From Ceratothoa steindachneri (lineage: Eukaryota; Arthropoda; Malacostraca; Isopoda; Cymothoidae), in assembly GCA_963969495.1 (NCBI GenBank), contig OZ018329.1, forward strand, positions 72,691,452-72,755,451: a DNA stretch of 64,000 bases. The letters are read 5' to 3'. A program made the position numbers and the translations under genes. This document shows, piece after piece, positions 35,076 to 45,289 of this stretch; positions within the stretch are counted from its first letter, which is position 1; every line of letters starts with the position of its first letter. The notes beneath the pieces were generated by a model. The model was not told the origin of the DNA. It did not search any database and worked only from the letters and a program-made list of their open reading frames with translations.

Positions 35076-35190
35076 CTGCTGGGAAGCCCAATGGATATCC
35101 TCCTCTGAAATCTTCTTAAGAACGCCGGATCCATATCCCAGGGGCAGTTGGCAGCAGCCAATATCAAAGGTTCATTCAATACATCAAAAG
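35076..35190 (-). pseudogene. AAA+ ATPase exon fragment
   Basis: On the minus strand the frame reads LILAAANCPWDMDPAFLRRF and then QRRISIGLPSR. This is the segment of an AAA+ ATPase of the katanin/spastin/VPS4 group from the sensor-1 strand (usually AATN, here AAAN) to the arginine-finger helix (LRRF-QRRI). A perfect GT donor (CCCAGCAG|GTGATC) closes it at 35,076. The upstream side runs into the inverted LINE copy at 35,202, so the exon is truncated or chimeric. Normally YIPLP follows; here it is SIGLP. The exact subfamily is not resolved. It may be a dead duplicate or an exon of a host gene disrupted by the LINE. Confidence 0.6.
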
Positions 35191-35201
35191 AGAACATACC
35201 T

Positions 35202-35374
35202 CTTGTACGCGTTCCAATCTCGCGATATCCTTTCGCAATGAAGGACTCCAAAATTGTACGGCATACTCCAGGTGAGGTTGTACAACTCACTTGTCCAACC
35301 GCACCTGGAGTATGCCGTACAATTTTGGAGTCCTTCATTGCGAAAGGATATCGCGAGATTGGAACGCGTACAAG
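35202..35374. repeat. Perfect 73-nt inverted repeat with 27-nt loop
   Basis: Left arm 35,202-35,274 is the exact reverse complement of 35,302-35,374. The right arm is normal CR1-like LINE coding sequence; the left arm is its inverted copy. No mismatch seen. Confidence 0.97.
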
Positions 35375-35870
35375 CTAGGGCAACCAAACTGATTTCCTCT
35401 ATCCGACATATAAGTTATGAGGATAGACTAAGGGAATTAGATCTGTTCTCGTTGGAAACCTGTAGACTGCGTGGTCAGCTCATCGAAGTTTTCAAAATAC
35501 TTCGAGGGTTCGAAAATGTTGACTACCGGGATATTTTCACACTCAGTGAGAACAGAACGCGCAATCACGGCTTCAAACTTGAACTGAAGCGTTACAACCG
35601 CAATCTGTGTGGAAATTTTTTCACCTACAGTATCTGCGGTAAGTGCAACGCACTTCCAGTGGAAGTTGTCAAAAGTGAATCTGTTGACCAGTTCAAGTCA
35701 AGACTAGACAAGGTCTTGAAAAGTGGCCGTTTAGGCACGCAAAACAATTGAGCAGCCATGTGCCCGCTCGATTGCTAGTCCAAAGGTACTCTCCTTGAAT
35801 GGACCGCAAGGTCTCCTAGGGTACCTTCTTTCCTTGTTGTTACTCCTTGTTGTTGTTACCTTCAAATTGT
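35275..35870 (+). mobile_element. CR1-like LINE, 3' end of ORF2 and tail
   Basis: Frame: LYNSLVQPHLEYAVQFWSPS, then RLERVQARATKLISSI, RHISYEDRLRELDLFSLETC, and the family C-terminus FFTYSICGKCNALPVEVVKS up to a natural stop at 35,749-35,751. It is intact for about 160 codons. The 3' UTR (TTTCCTTGTTGTTACT at about 35,830-35,845) matches the 3' end of the minus-strand copy at 56,590-58,905. The upstream RT core is missing: the copy is 5' truncated and joined to its own inverted fragment. Confidence 0.9.
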
Positions 35871-35879
35871 AGCAGTAAT

Positions 35880-36220
35880 TCCGTTTTTACCCTAAGGAGA
35901 GGTAAATACATATTAATTTTCCATATTAATAAAACTCCTTCTCTATGTGACCTAAGAGTAAAGATAAAACTGCCGTGTTCTCATCGGCGCGTCTTAGACG
36001 GGCACTAAATATGACAGCATTCATGAGGGAAAGGAGATCGAAACGCTGAGTTGGAAGCAAACTTTGTTTGTACACCATAGAGTGTCGACACAAACGAATT
36101 TGCAGTTATTCATATAACATCGGAATTTGTTCGAATGCATCGAAAGACCCAACTATCGGTGAATAGGGTTTTAATAGTATTCGTAGGTAACCCACCTTAA
36201 TATGCGTTGAGAGATGATGA
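35880..36220. other. No recognisable feature
   Basis: No domain or repeat recognised. Confidence 0.4.
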
Positions 36221-36223
36221 CGA

Positions 36224-36720
36224 TCAAACGTTAGTAACATCGTTGGTGTGTTCATACGAATCCCACCAACGGCTCGCTTTGTCTATTGATATCAATGATT
36301 CGCTGGCTGGACAGCTTTGAATGAAGCATCTTAGTTGAATAGAACAGATAACGGCCTTTACTGTGTTGAAGGTTGGGTAGGATGAGACAGCAATCTCAGA
36401 GCGAGCAAGGGTTTTGAGAGCTTGTACGAAATCATGTTGGGGGCAGAAAGTAACATCCACAACCAGGGCTCCATCATTACGGGACCATATGCGGCGCGGT
36501 TAGCCGCACCGTTCATCGAAGCCCCCACTAACATCAAAAATATCAAGTTTTGATAGGGGAATATCGGATTTCTTTCGAATGATCAAAAAGCGCTGGTAGT
36601 CCAAGTCAGGGTCCACTTCTGAGAAAAGCGGATCTGCTGCGATAAAGCGAGAAGAATTGGAACGAAATCCATAAGCGCGAAGAGCAGAAGTCGAAAACTT
36701 CTGCTAAGTAGTTTTTAGTA
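36224..36720 (-). pseudogene. LINE ORF1 (gag-like) relic, separate from family A
   Basis: The minus strand reads DYQRFLIIRKKSDIPLSKLD (about 36,600), then after a stop GALVVDVTFCPQHDFVQALK and IAVSSYPTFNTVKAVICS. This is the pattern of Jockey/R1-type ORF1 RNA-binding domains (a Y-x-R-F-L-x-I block, a strand of valines, then V-x-x-H/Y-x-T-x-N-x-x-K-G/A-V-I). The Cys/His knuckles that should follow are absent. I did not find its ORF2 nearby. Confidence 0.5.
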
Positions 36721-36729
36721 GTCTATTTT

Positions 36730-37280
36730 TTTCTCCATATACTACTATATTATTTAGGAGGGCAGTTTTGGAACCTACCTACGCAGCCACGTCACCCGAT
36801 GCGCACCCTCAAAGAGAGGGAGGGACCTATGCACTCCTCAACAAGCGCTGTCGTTTTAAAAATGGTTGGTTGCCTTAGGGATTTTTCCTCCAAGAGCACA
36901 AAGACTATCGCACTAGGCAGCCTGCGGTCCGGGCACCCATTATATCCAACTCAAGGCGGTTCAGTCAGGAAGGACGCATCACGGTGAGGCAGGACTGGTA
37001 CACCGAGAGTGAAAAAATCGAACTTAAACGAAGAAGGCACACTAGCACCTACTCATCCATTCAGTCATGTACTACAAAGATACGCTGAAGTGCAATGAAT
37101 GGCACTTGAGCCAGAGAGTTATAAAGAGAAGGTAGATATAGGGGACAGGAGGAGACCATGTCTTACATAAAAATAAGACCATAAATGAAGGTCAATTTTT
37201 TTAGGAGCTCATCCGGCGACTGCCTACAAGTGCAAAACAAATAACAATATAGAAATAACAACAACCATAAAAAAGGACCA
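36730..37280. other. No recognisable gene
   Basis: Sequence of balanced composition without a recognised domain; probably decayed repeat. Confidence 0.35.
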
Positions 37281-39252
37281 AGGCTAAAAAAAGAAAAAAA
37301 GAAAACAAGAAAGGACAACAAAGAAGCGAGCTCCAGCGTCGGGGATAGACCCGCCTTCCCCTAGCGCAGGAACATGCGACCTACAACAAACAGTCAAATA
37401 AAGTGGAGGAGGCCAACCTCCTCCAAAGAGTCGTATAGTCAGCAAGTCTAAAAGCACGAACCAGTCCCGAGTACAAGAGACTAGCTTTAGCGACCCCGCT
37501 CGTCCTGGTAGCGAAAGAGGTAATGTGCCGGGAAATCCCCCAGACTGGCACATTCAACAAGAATCTGCCGAATTGTCTAAGGGACAACGCAGTAGTCACA
37601 ATAAGGCGCAGGCGAGCGTTCGATCAAGTGGCTGTGAGCTCCGTGAATGTGCCCAATTCGGAGACGACAGAAAGCAACCTGAATCCGTCGCGGCATTGGG
37701 CGATAGGTCCATGGGAACAGTAGTTGCGCAATGGCACGTATTTTTAAGTTCTCCCAATCGTATCCCATCTTCTTTGCCAAACGGCCCCGAGGGATGCCCG
37801 TATTCATGTCATGTGATCACTGAGAGGAAGAGCGAAAAGTTAGTCTAGTCGCCCATTCCTCGCGGACTCTTTTGCGCCCTTATGGGAGCACTCATTCACC
37901 GCAATTCCTATATGCCCAGCAGAATATAATCTCGGCATCCAAACGGTTCACCCAAACCGTGGTGTCACGGATATCGCGAAGCAGTTGATTCCAATGCCCC
38001 GAGAGCACTCAGGGCACTTTGTGAGTCGCTATAAATCACAATCCGGTCTCCAAAACTGCACTTCGTGTTATTTTCCGTACCGAACGATTTATTTCAACCA
38101 GCTCGGCCGTGAAGACAGATGAAGCACCTGGCAGAGCCTAGCTGACTTCAAACAGAGGGGATATGGCATATAAACCGACCCCCTCTCGGGAATTGGAGCC
38201 ATCTGTGTACACTGGCATGGTTCAAGCGTGACACGGAGTGTGCTCCAAAAAGGCAGAACGCAATAGTTCCAGGCGCTGCCGAGGTTTTGGGGGCAGAGGC
38301 TTGGTAACAGATACTAAAAGGTGGTATCCTCCAGGGTAGCGTCCTGGGAAGAACCATGGGCACCACCCGCCGAGAGCTATACCAAGCTCTCAAATGAGTT
38401 TCTTAGCTCTAAAACCAAAGAACCTAGGGTATGACTGGCGTCGCTCGGCGAAAAAGGCACCGTCGAGATCAGCTGTTGTTGTAATAAGGGCTGTTGACGA
38501 CTAGGGAGTAACCAGGGTCACATGTACAGCCATATAATGCACTGTGTATGCTGCAAAGCGAGTGGTATCTCCTCACCATCGAGAAGTAGGCTCTAAATTG
38601 GGAACGTGCGGAAGGCACTGGTTGCCAGGCGAAGGCCGTTATATTGGATCAAGTCCACCTTCTGAAATACACGCTCAGCTGCAGATGCATAAAACTCACA
38701 TCTGTAGTCGAGCTTTGAAGGAACAAAGGATCGATAAAAAAGTAAGGCAGTAGCCCTATCAGCGCCCCAGGCGCTGAACGCAACGAAACGAAAAATATCC
38801 ATGGCGCAGGTACAAGAGACCCTAAGGCTACAATATGTGCCTTCCAGGTGAGGCGTCGGTCAAATACAAGACCAAGGAAACGGCGCGAGACCACCAATTC
38901 TAGGCTAGTTCTATTTATAAAGAAGTCTGGGTCACGGTGTTGCTGTGGATTGTGGCAGAAATGCCCCAACTTAGTCTTATCCAAGGAAAACTGAACCTTG
39001 TGCGATTAAGCGTAGAGAGAGAGAGGTAGTTCAATGTATGTTGGAGTCAACGCTCCAGAGTTGGCATCTGGGGCGCGCCAAAAGAGATCGAAAGGTCGTC
39101 CACATAGAGCGTAACGAGAACATCTTCCGGCAGCACTGAGCTGATGCGGTTAATGCTCAGGGCGAAGATTGTGAGACTGAGGGCACTCCCCTGCGAGACA
39201 CCTTCCTCCTGCTCCATTGGGAGGGAGAGGCCTCCCCTCAACCCGTACGCTT
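37281..39252 (-). pseudogene. LINE-A ORF2, C-terminal half (RT palm, RNase H, tail)
   Basis: The frame at 39,252-39,047 keeps the GxxQG block (EGVSQGSALSLTIFALSIN) and the catalytic box LYVDDLSISFG, which the plus-strand copy has lost. The thumb follows (FFINRTSLELVVSRRFLGLV, about 38,920). The RNase H part (about 38,330-37,900) is badly decayed. The C-terminal domain is clear: YRPMPRRIQVAFCRLRIGH and APYCDYCVVP (about 37,700-37,580), ending near LLYSGLVRAFRLADY. Stops and frameshifts are common. Confidence 0.8.
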
Positions 39253-41036
39253 GTATCTTCTGGGAAGTCTTTATTTCTTCATAAGAGATCTCCAAAGGTT
39301 GTGAGAAGCTGCAATGGTCTTTGCAAAGATATACATACAACCGCCTGCGAAACTTTCCTATTTTGGAGACTGTGCGGCAAACCGAGGTATGGAACACTAT
39401 GATAATATGAAGGAAAGCAAAAATAAAATTTAAAGCTAAACTTGATTATTGTAGAGATCAAGAACAAGAAATTCGCCAAAATATATTTAAAGCTAAACTC
39501 AATTATTGTAGAGATCAAGAACAAGAAATCCTCACAAATTAATTTAAAACTAAACTCGATTATTGTAGAGATAAAGAACAAGAAATTCGCAAAAATAAAT
39601 TTAAAACTAAACTCGATTATTGTAGAGATCAAGAACAAGAAATTCCCACAAAAAATTTAAAGGTAAGCTTGATTATTGTAGAGATCAAGAACAAGAAATT
39701 CCCACAAAAAATTTAAAGGTAAACTAGATTATTGTAGAAATCAAGAACAAGAAATTCGCAAAAATAAATTTAAAACTAAACTCGATTATTGTAGAGATCA
39801 AAAACAAGAAATTCCCACAAAAAAATTAAAGGTAAACCAGATTATTGTAGAGATCAAGAACAAGAAATTCCCACAAAAAATTTAAAGGTAAACTAGATTA
39901 TTGTAGAGATCAGGAACAAGAAATTCGCAAAAATAAATTTAAAACTAAACTCGATTATTGTAGAGATCAAGAACAAGAAATTTTCACAAAAAAATTAAAG
40001 GTAAACTAGATTATTGTAGAGATCAAGAACAAGAAATTCTCAAAAATAAATTTGAAACTAAACTCGATTATTGTAGAGATCAAGAAGAAAAAAATCCCAA
40101 TAATAAATTTAAAGCTAAACTCGATTATTGTAAAGATTAAGAACAAAAAATTCGCAAAAATAAATTTAAAGCTAAACTTAATTATTGTAAAGATCAAGAA
40201 CAAGAAATTCGCAAAAGTTAATTTAAAGCTAAACTCAATTATTTTAAAGATCAAGAACAAGAAATTCGTAAAATTAATTTAAAGCTAAACTAGACTATGG
40301 CAGAGATCAAGAACAAGAAATTCGCAAAAATATATTTAAAGCTAACTCGATTCTAGCAGAGATCAAGAACAAGAAATTTGTAAAATTAATTTAAAGCTAA
40401 ACTAGATTATGGCAGAGATCAAGAACAAGAAATTCGCAAAAATATATTCAAAGCTAAACTCGATTCTAGCAGAGATTAAGAAGAAAAAATTCCCCCAAAT
40501 AAATTTAAAGCTAAACTAGATTATTGTAAAGATTAGGAACAAAAAATTCGCAAAATTAAATTTAAAGCTAAACTTAATTATTGTAGAGATCAAGAACAAG
40601 AAATTAGCAAAATAAATTTAAAGCTAAACTCGATTATTGTAGATATTAAAAACAAGAAATTCGCAAAAATAAATTTAAAACTAAACTCGATTATTGTAGA
40701 GATCAAGAACGAAAAAAAATTCGCAAAAAAAAATTAAAGCTAAATTCGATTATTTTAAAGATCAAGAACAAGAAATTCGCAAAAATATATTTAAAGCTAA
40801 ACTCGATTATAGAAGAGATCAAGAACAAGAAATTCACACACATAAATTTAAAGCTAAACTCGATTATTGTAGAGATCATGATCAAGAAATTCGCAAAAAT
40901 AAATTTAAAGCTAAACTCGATTATTGTCAAGATCATGATCAAGAAATTCGTAAAATTAATTTAAAGCTAAACTCGATTATTGTAGAGATCAAGAACAAGA
41001 AATTTGCAAAAGTAAATTTAAAGCTAAATTTCGCAA
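39253..41036. repeat. Two-part satellite cassette inserted in LINE-A
   Basis: From left to right: one 73-bp-type unit (39,253-39,311; GTATCTTCTGGGAAGTCT), a unique linker of about 110 bp (39,312-39,424; TGGTCTTTGCAAAGATATAC), and an array of about 28 units of 57 bp (39,425-41,030; core TAAAGCTAAACTCGATTATT). The same three modules in the same order and orientation occur at 48,110-48,785. Short identities between cassette edge and target (ACGC on the left; CGCAAAAA on the right) accompany loss of about 14 bp of LINE sequence. Because 57 is a multiple of three, all frames stay open for long runs on both strands; these are not genes. Confidence 0.9.
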
Positions 41037-42860
41037 AAATTCAGATATAAAGATTGGGAGGCGTCCCCTCGCCCCCATCGTGTGGGGCGGCTTCATGATT
41101 CCGTTTAGTCTTGCCCTCTCATAGGCTGTCTACAAAGGAAGGCCTCGCATATGACATTTTCCAGTCTGAGCAGAACATCCGATGTGGAGTGGAACTTGAG
41201 AAAGCCGCATTGTGCAAAAGACAAATGGCCTCCGCTGTCCGGAAAACAAGCTAATCTAACGTTTGAAAAAAGCAAACCTTGTAGCGATTTTCAGGAGTCT
41301 GGGAGGATACCCTCTACCCAGATCCTCTTAAAAAAATCTAACAGAAAGGCCATGCCTCGCTCACCCAGGTCTCGGAGCATGGCGTACGGTACAACGTCCG
41401 GACCAGGGGCGATGTTCGCGCACGAAGCGAGAGCAGAACGCAACATACTCGAAGTAAACCTTTCGTTGAAGGGTTCTCCGCCACTGGGAGTAAACTCCAG
41501 TCGGCGGCCTTCCGTGACATCGCTACGCGCATTGAACACTGTCGGAGCAGAATCCCGGCTAGAGAATGCAGAGAAGGCGGTTGCGAATGACTCCGCCGCG
41601 GACGCGAAGTTCAAGATTTCTGCCCCATTCTCGTTGAAAACGGGATTGGGGGTCCTGAGAGAACATGCCCCGAATCCTTTTGACTTGCTTCCACACCTCT
41701 GCTAGAGGGGTCTTCTCTTTAAGTGAGGACACGTATGCCCACCAGGAAGAGCCCCTGGCGTGCTTCGAAATATACTTGAACCTAGCCATAGCTGGATGAA
41801 ATTCACTGACAGTTGAATCGTTCAAGCGGCGCTTATATCGCATGTAGGCATAAAGCTTCTGTTTGACGGCCTCCTCACACTCGGCTGATCACTACGGAAG
41901 CGGTCGGCATGCAATACGGGCAGACGTTCTAGGAATAATAGTTAAGCCCACGGCGATGAGGTTGCCAGAGAAGAACTCAACGGCCATATCTACCGACCTA
42001 AACTCCTCAACTAAGACAGATAAATCAGTCATTTTCTGAAATGTGCACCATCGAGTCCGCGCCAAGTATGACCGATACTGGCTCTCAGGCGGCAGTGGAC
42101 CAGAAAATGATATTTGAATGGGAAAGTGATCATTACCATAGATGCTATCAACTACCCTCCACCCGTAACCAGGCTGTACATCCGGAGAGCACAAAGATAG
42201 ATCGAGACAGGAAAATGAAGCGGTTCTTGGGTAGTGATGCGTAAACTCATCCACATTTAGGACACCCATCTCCAGCTCGTCGATCATGTCGGTAAGGACC
42301 TGATTCCTGGGATTGATCGAGTAGACTCCCCAGAGGTGGGCTCTACCGTTCAGATTCAGTAGCAAGAGAAAAGGCCTCGGTAACCGTGCCACGGCGCGAC
42401 GCAATTCATCCGCATCGAAGTCGTTTGACGGTGGAATTTACGCAGAAATAAAAGTATACTTTCTATCCAGGTGCAGCTCAGGAGCTATTATCTGAAAGGA
42501 TGTATCTGAGGCAAAGATAAGGACGGAGGCACTATGGTAGGTGTAAATGGCGCATCTACCTGCCCGGCCCCCAACCCTTGGTGATGGGATCGCAAAACCC
42601 TTATACTCCGGGTAGGTGGGTAGGGGGCACGAGCCCAGCATGATCTCCTGGAACAAGATAGCGAAGGGAAAATGGGAATAGGCGAGTCTCCACAGCTTCT
42701 CTTAGGTGGCACGGTGTCCTTGGCAATTCCATTGAATGAATATGCCCTCCAGGCCTAGCTGGCAGGAGATGCGGGCCCCTCTTCGAAGAGAAGACCCTCA
42801 CGGGAATGGTCGTACTCTTCCCGGAGGCTAAACTCCGGAAGCTGTTGGCTGGACAATGTG
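41037..42860 (-). pseudogene. LINE-A ORF2, N-terminal half (endonuclease, RT fingers)
   Basis: The endonuclease reads ILFQEIMLGSCPLPTYP (about 42,650), PELHLDRKYTFISA (about 42,460), FLLLLNLNGRAHLWGVYS (about 42,370; the usual GDFN Asp is changed), FSCLDLSLCSPDVQPGYGW and VDSIYGNDHFPIQISF (about 42,140; DH pair kept). RT fingers follow at 41,614-41,291: FNERFTSSMLRSALAS, GPDVVPYAMLRDLGERGMAF. The 170-codon frame 42,404-41,892 is intact. Better preserved in the endonuclease than the plus-strand copy. Confidence 0.82.
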
Positions 42861-42879
42861 CTGAAGGTGCTGTTACCTT

Positions 42880-44260
42880 CGAAGACTTATCGGGGGAGGT
42901 TGGGCTTGCCTTGCGAGTCTTTTCTTCCTCTCTGCCTTAAAACCTTAGGCAACCGAGAAGCTGGGGGTCCCTCCTTTGGAGGATCCGCCTTCGAGCCACC
43001 CAGTTTATCAGTGGCTGTGGGCATAGGAGCCGAAGCTCCTCTAGTGCTGTCCTCATTTCGAGGGGCAGCTTTAGGACGCCGGAAGATGACCTTACGGCCA
43101 ACTTTAGAGTTGTTGCCTCTTGTAAGTCTAACGACTCGGTGGAGGAGCGGCCGTTTCGCCTTACGGAAACCGTCACGCTGGGGCCTTGGTTTTACTCGGG
43201 GTTCGGTGCAAACCCTTTGTACTTCCAGCTGTACCAGGGAAGCGCCCGGGGTGGGTAGAACCCGCGGAAGGGTTCCAAATAGGCGCAGAAACGACCAAGC
43301 TTGTAGGCCTGGAGCGGCCAGAAAGTAATCATTCCACAAAGTTCATGGTAGAGTGTTGCGTCACACTCACCGGCGTGCCATCAATTGTCCGAAGAACACT
43401 TATCTTGGCCATCTCGGAGGGATCCGAGACATTCGCCATAAGTATCCTGTCCGAGAAACGGGTCACCTTCTGCTCCCTACCAAACAGATTAGCTAGTGCT
43501 CTTCTCGGTTGGAACATATTGCCCTTTGCTAACATGTTGTCATCCGTGATGCGAATAACTAGAAAGCGTTTGAAGTCAGCGGGCTCGAAAACACCAGCTA
43601 TTCTCTTGATAAGGACTCCCCGTCAGGGGAGCACCGGGCACGGACGTGCCGATCTTCGTTTGGTCGCTTACCAAAACGACATTGGACGCATCCGTCGTCG
43701 TGGCTCCCCAGAGGGAGAGGAGCCCCAAGTTCTTTTTGTCTTTTTCCTCTGCCTTTTCTTCTTATGACAGGAGGGCGGAGGATGAACCCGCCTCTATTAT
43801 CTGCCGGTAGGAACCGCTATTCCAGATGAGCCGGCCTCATCAAAATCCTTCTCTGAAATGAAGATCTTGTCTGTCACAGGGGCACCAGCCGGGGAAGAAG
43901 ATCCCTCATCTCCTTCTAAGGCCTCGGGCGCTTGCACCGTCTGAGGAGAAGCCTTCATAAGGGCAGATCTTTGTTCTGTGCTTGTCACCGAGCTCGGATT
44001 CCACTCCGTGAAAGATCCTACTGTCTGGTGCCGGGTCACCTCAGGGAACATTTCCATCTCAGAGGGGTTCTCCATGTGCTGCCCCCCACCCCGGATTTCA
44101 TGGATCTTCTTTTGGGGTACCTTTGGTCTCGTCGTGGGCTGGCGTTCAACCGTCGGGAAAGAGATGGGGGGAGGTACAGTGACCCCCTGCAAACCTGAAA
44201 TGCACACCAGCAGAACTTTAGATAGCATGGGCCGACGGGCCCTATCATGCCCTACCCCCC
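42880..44260 (-). pseudogene. LINE-A ORF1 pseudogene, zinc knuckles deleted
   Basis: The N-terminal part (44,228-43,797) reads SKVLLVCISGLQGVTVPP and is Pro/Ser/Thr-rich. The gag domain is at 43,600-43,330 (MLAKGNMFQPRRALANLFGR, VSVTQHSTMNFVE). It then passes directly to the linker (GFRKAKRPLLHRVVRL, DPPKEGPPA) that lies after the knuckles in the plus-strand copy, so the CCHC segment is deleted here. Confidence 0.72.
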
Positions 44261-44644
44261 TGAAGTGGTTGATCTTATCGAGCCACTCCCACCGAGAGCG
44301 GTCAATTTTGGGCCGCTGGTGTGCTTTCTTTGCAGTCCCCTGTGAAAGTAAAGGGAGGATCTTTAGTGCTCAAGAAACTCCCTATTTATAATCTATTTAT
44401 AAAAATTATTTGAGGGAAAATCTTAAAATAAATAAGAGCTTTCTTTTAAAACTACCGTTTGAGAGGCCCATCTTTGAAATCACCAAATATATCGGCATTT
44501 TGGGAACATTTATGGAGATTCAAGGGGGTCAATGAGCTTATCAAGCAACTTTTAAAAAACTTTATCATGCAAGTCAGAAAGAAATAAATTCTTTATAAAA
44601 TATTTTTTTAGAAAAATAAATTAATTATGAATTGGATGGTAGTT

Positions 44645-45095
44645 GGACGTTACAGAGAAACTTCTATGTAGTAAAGTTTTTTCATTGTGGATATTTTGTA
44701 CCTAAAATCACAGAAACTAAAGTAATTTAAGCCCAGTCTTGTGAAAGTCTTTTTTCGGTAAAGGGTTGTTTGAAATTTACTCTGCTCATTATCACGGGTG
44801 ACTAGAAGGTCAAGAAAGGGCATCCTATCATTAGAATGTACTTCAATGGTGAATTTGATGTTGGGGTGTAAAGAGTTAAAAAAATTAAGAAAAGTTGGCT
44901 ATGTGCAGGGTTTACGAAAATTTAAAAGAGCCATAAACAAAAGGCGATAGAAGAAAGGTTTTTAATTTAAATTAGCGGACAATATTTCATCTTCGAGATG
45001 TGTCATGAAAAGTCAGCTGCAAGGGGTCCCATTGGAGAGCCCATTTCAACGCCATCATCTGGTAATAGACCTTATTCTTGGTTCTGAATCTTGGT
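44645..45095 (-). mobile_element. Penelope-like element, reverse-transcriptase fragment
   Basis: Minus strand: DDGVEMGSPMGPLAADF (about 45,065-45,015), then MTHLEDEILSANLN and KPFFYR, LNFFNSLHPNIKFTIEVHSN (about 44,880), RMPFLDLLVTRDNEQ and TTLYRKKTFTRLGLNYFSFC (about 44,750). MGSPxxPxxA and the PFLDxLVTR / YRKxTFTG blocks are specific to Penelope-like reverse transcriptases. The catalytic VDD box is worn away (YRLLFMALLNF). One or two frame changes. The C-terminal GIY-YIG endonuclease is not present. Confidence 0.78.
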
Positions 45096-45289
45096 TTAAC
45101 TTTAATACACGTACTATAACATAATAAGGAATGAAGACCCGGATATCGTCATACTTACAAAACACGGAATTAATTCAGAAACAAAAACAATGAAACTACC
45201 GAACTATAATATCACAACATCAAACCATACTCAAACCAGCTACGATAGTGTAATGATCTGAGTTAGAACTGGGATCCATTAAACTGAAA

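Larger units (their letters stand above)
37281..44385 (-). mobile_element. LINE family A, second copy, split by a satellite cassette
   Basis: Same family as 27,606-34,130 in opposite orientation. The 5' end (44,385) is truncated within the 5' UTR compared with that copy. ORF1 (44,260-42,880), ORF2 5' part (42,860-41,037) and ORF2 3' part (39,252-37,281) are separated by an insertion at 39,253-41,036. Junctions are defined by the intact copy: LINE sequence stops after AATTCAGATATA-type sequence on one side and resumes at CCGTACGC on the other. Confidence 0.85.

Noticed and set aside
39279..40942. Long frames on both strands with 19-residue repeats
   Set aside because: Produced by the 57-bp satellite unit; open on both strands in several places and without any flanking unique coding sequence.
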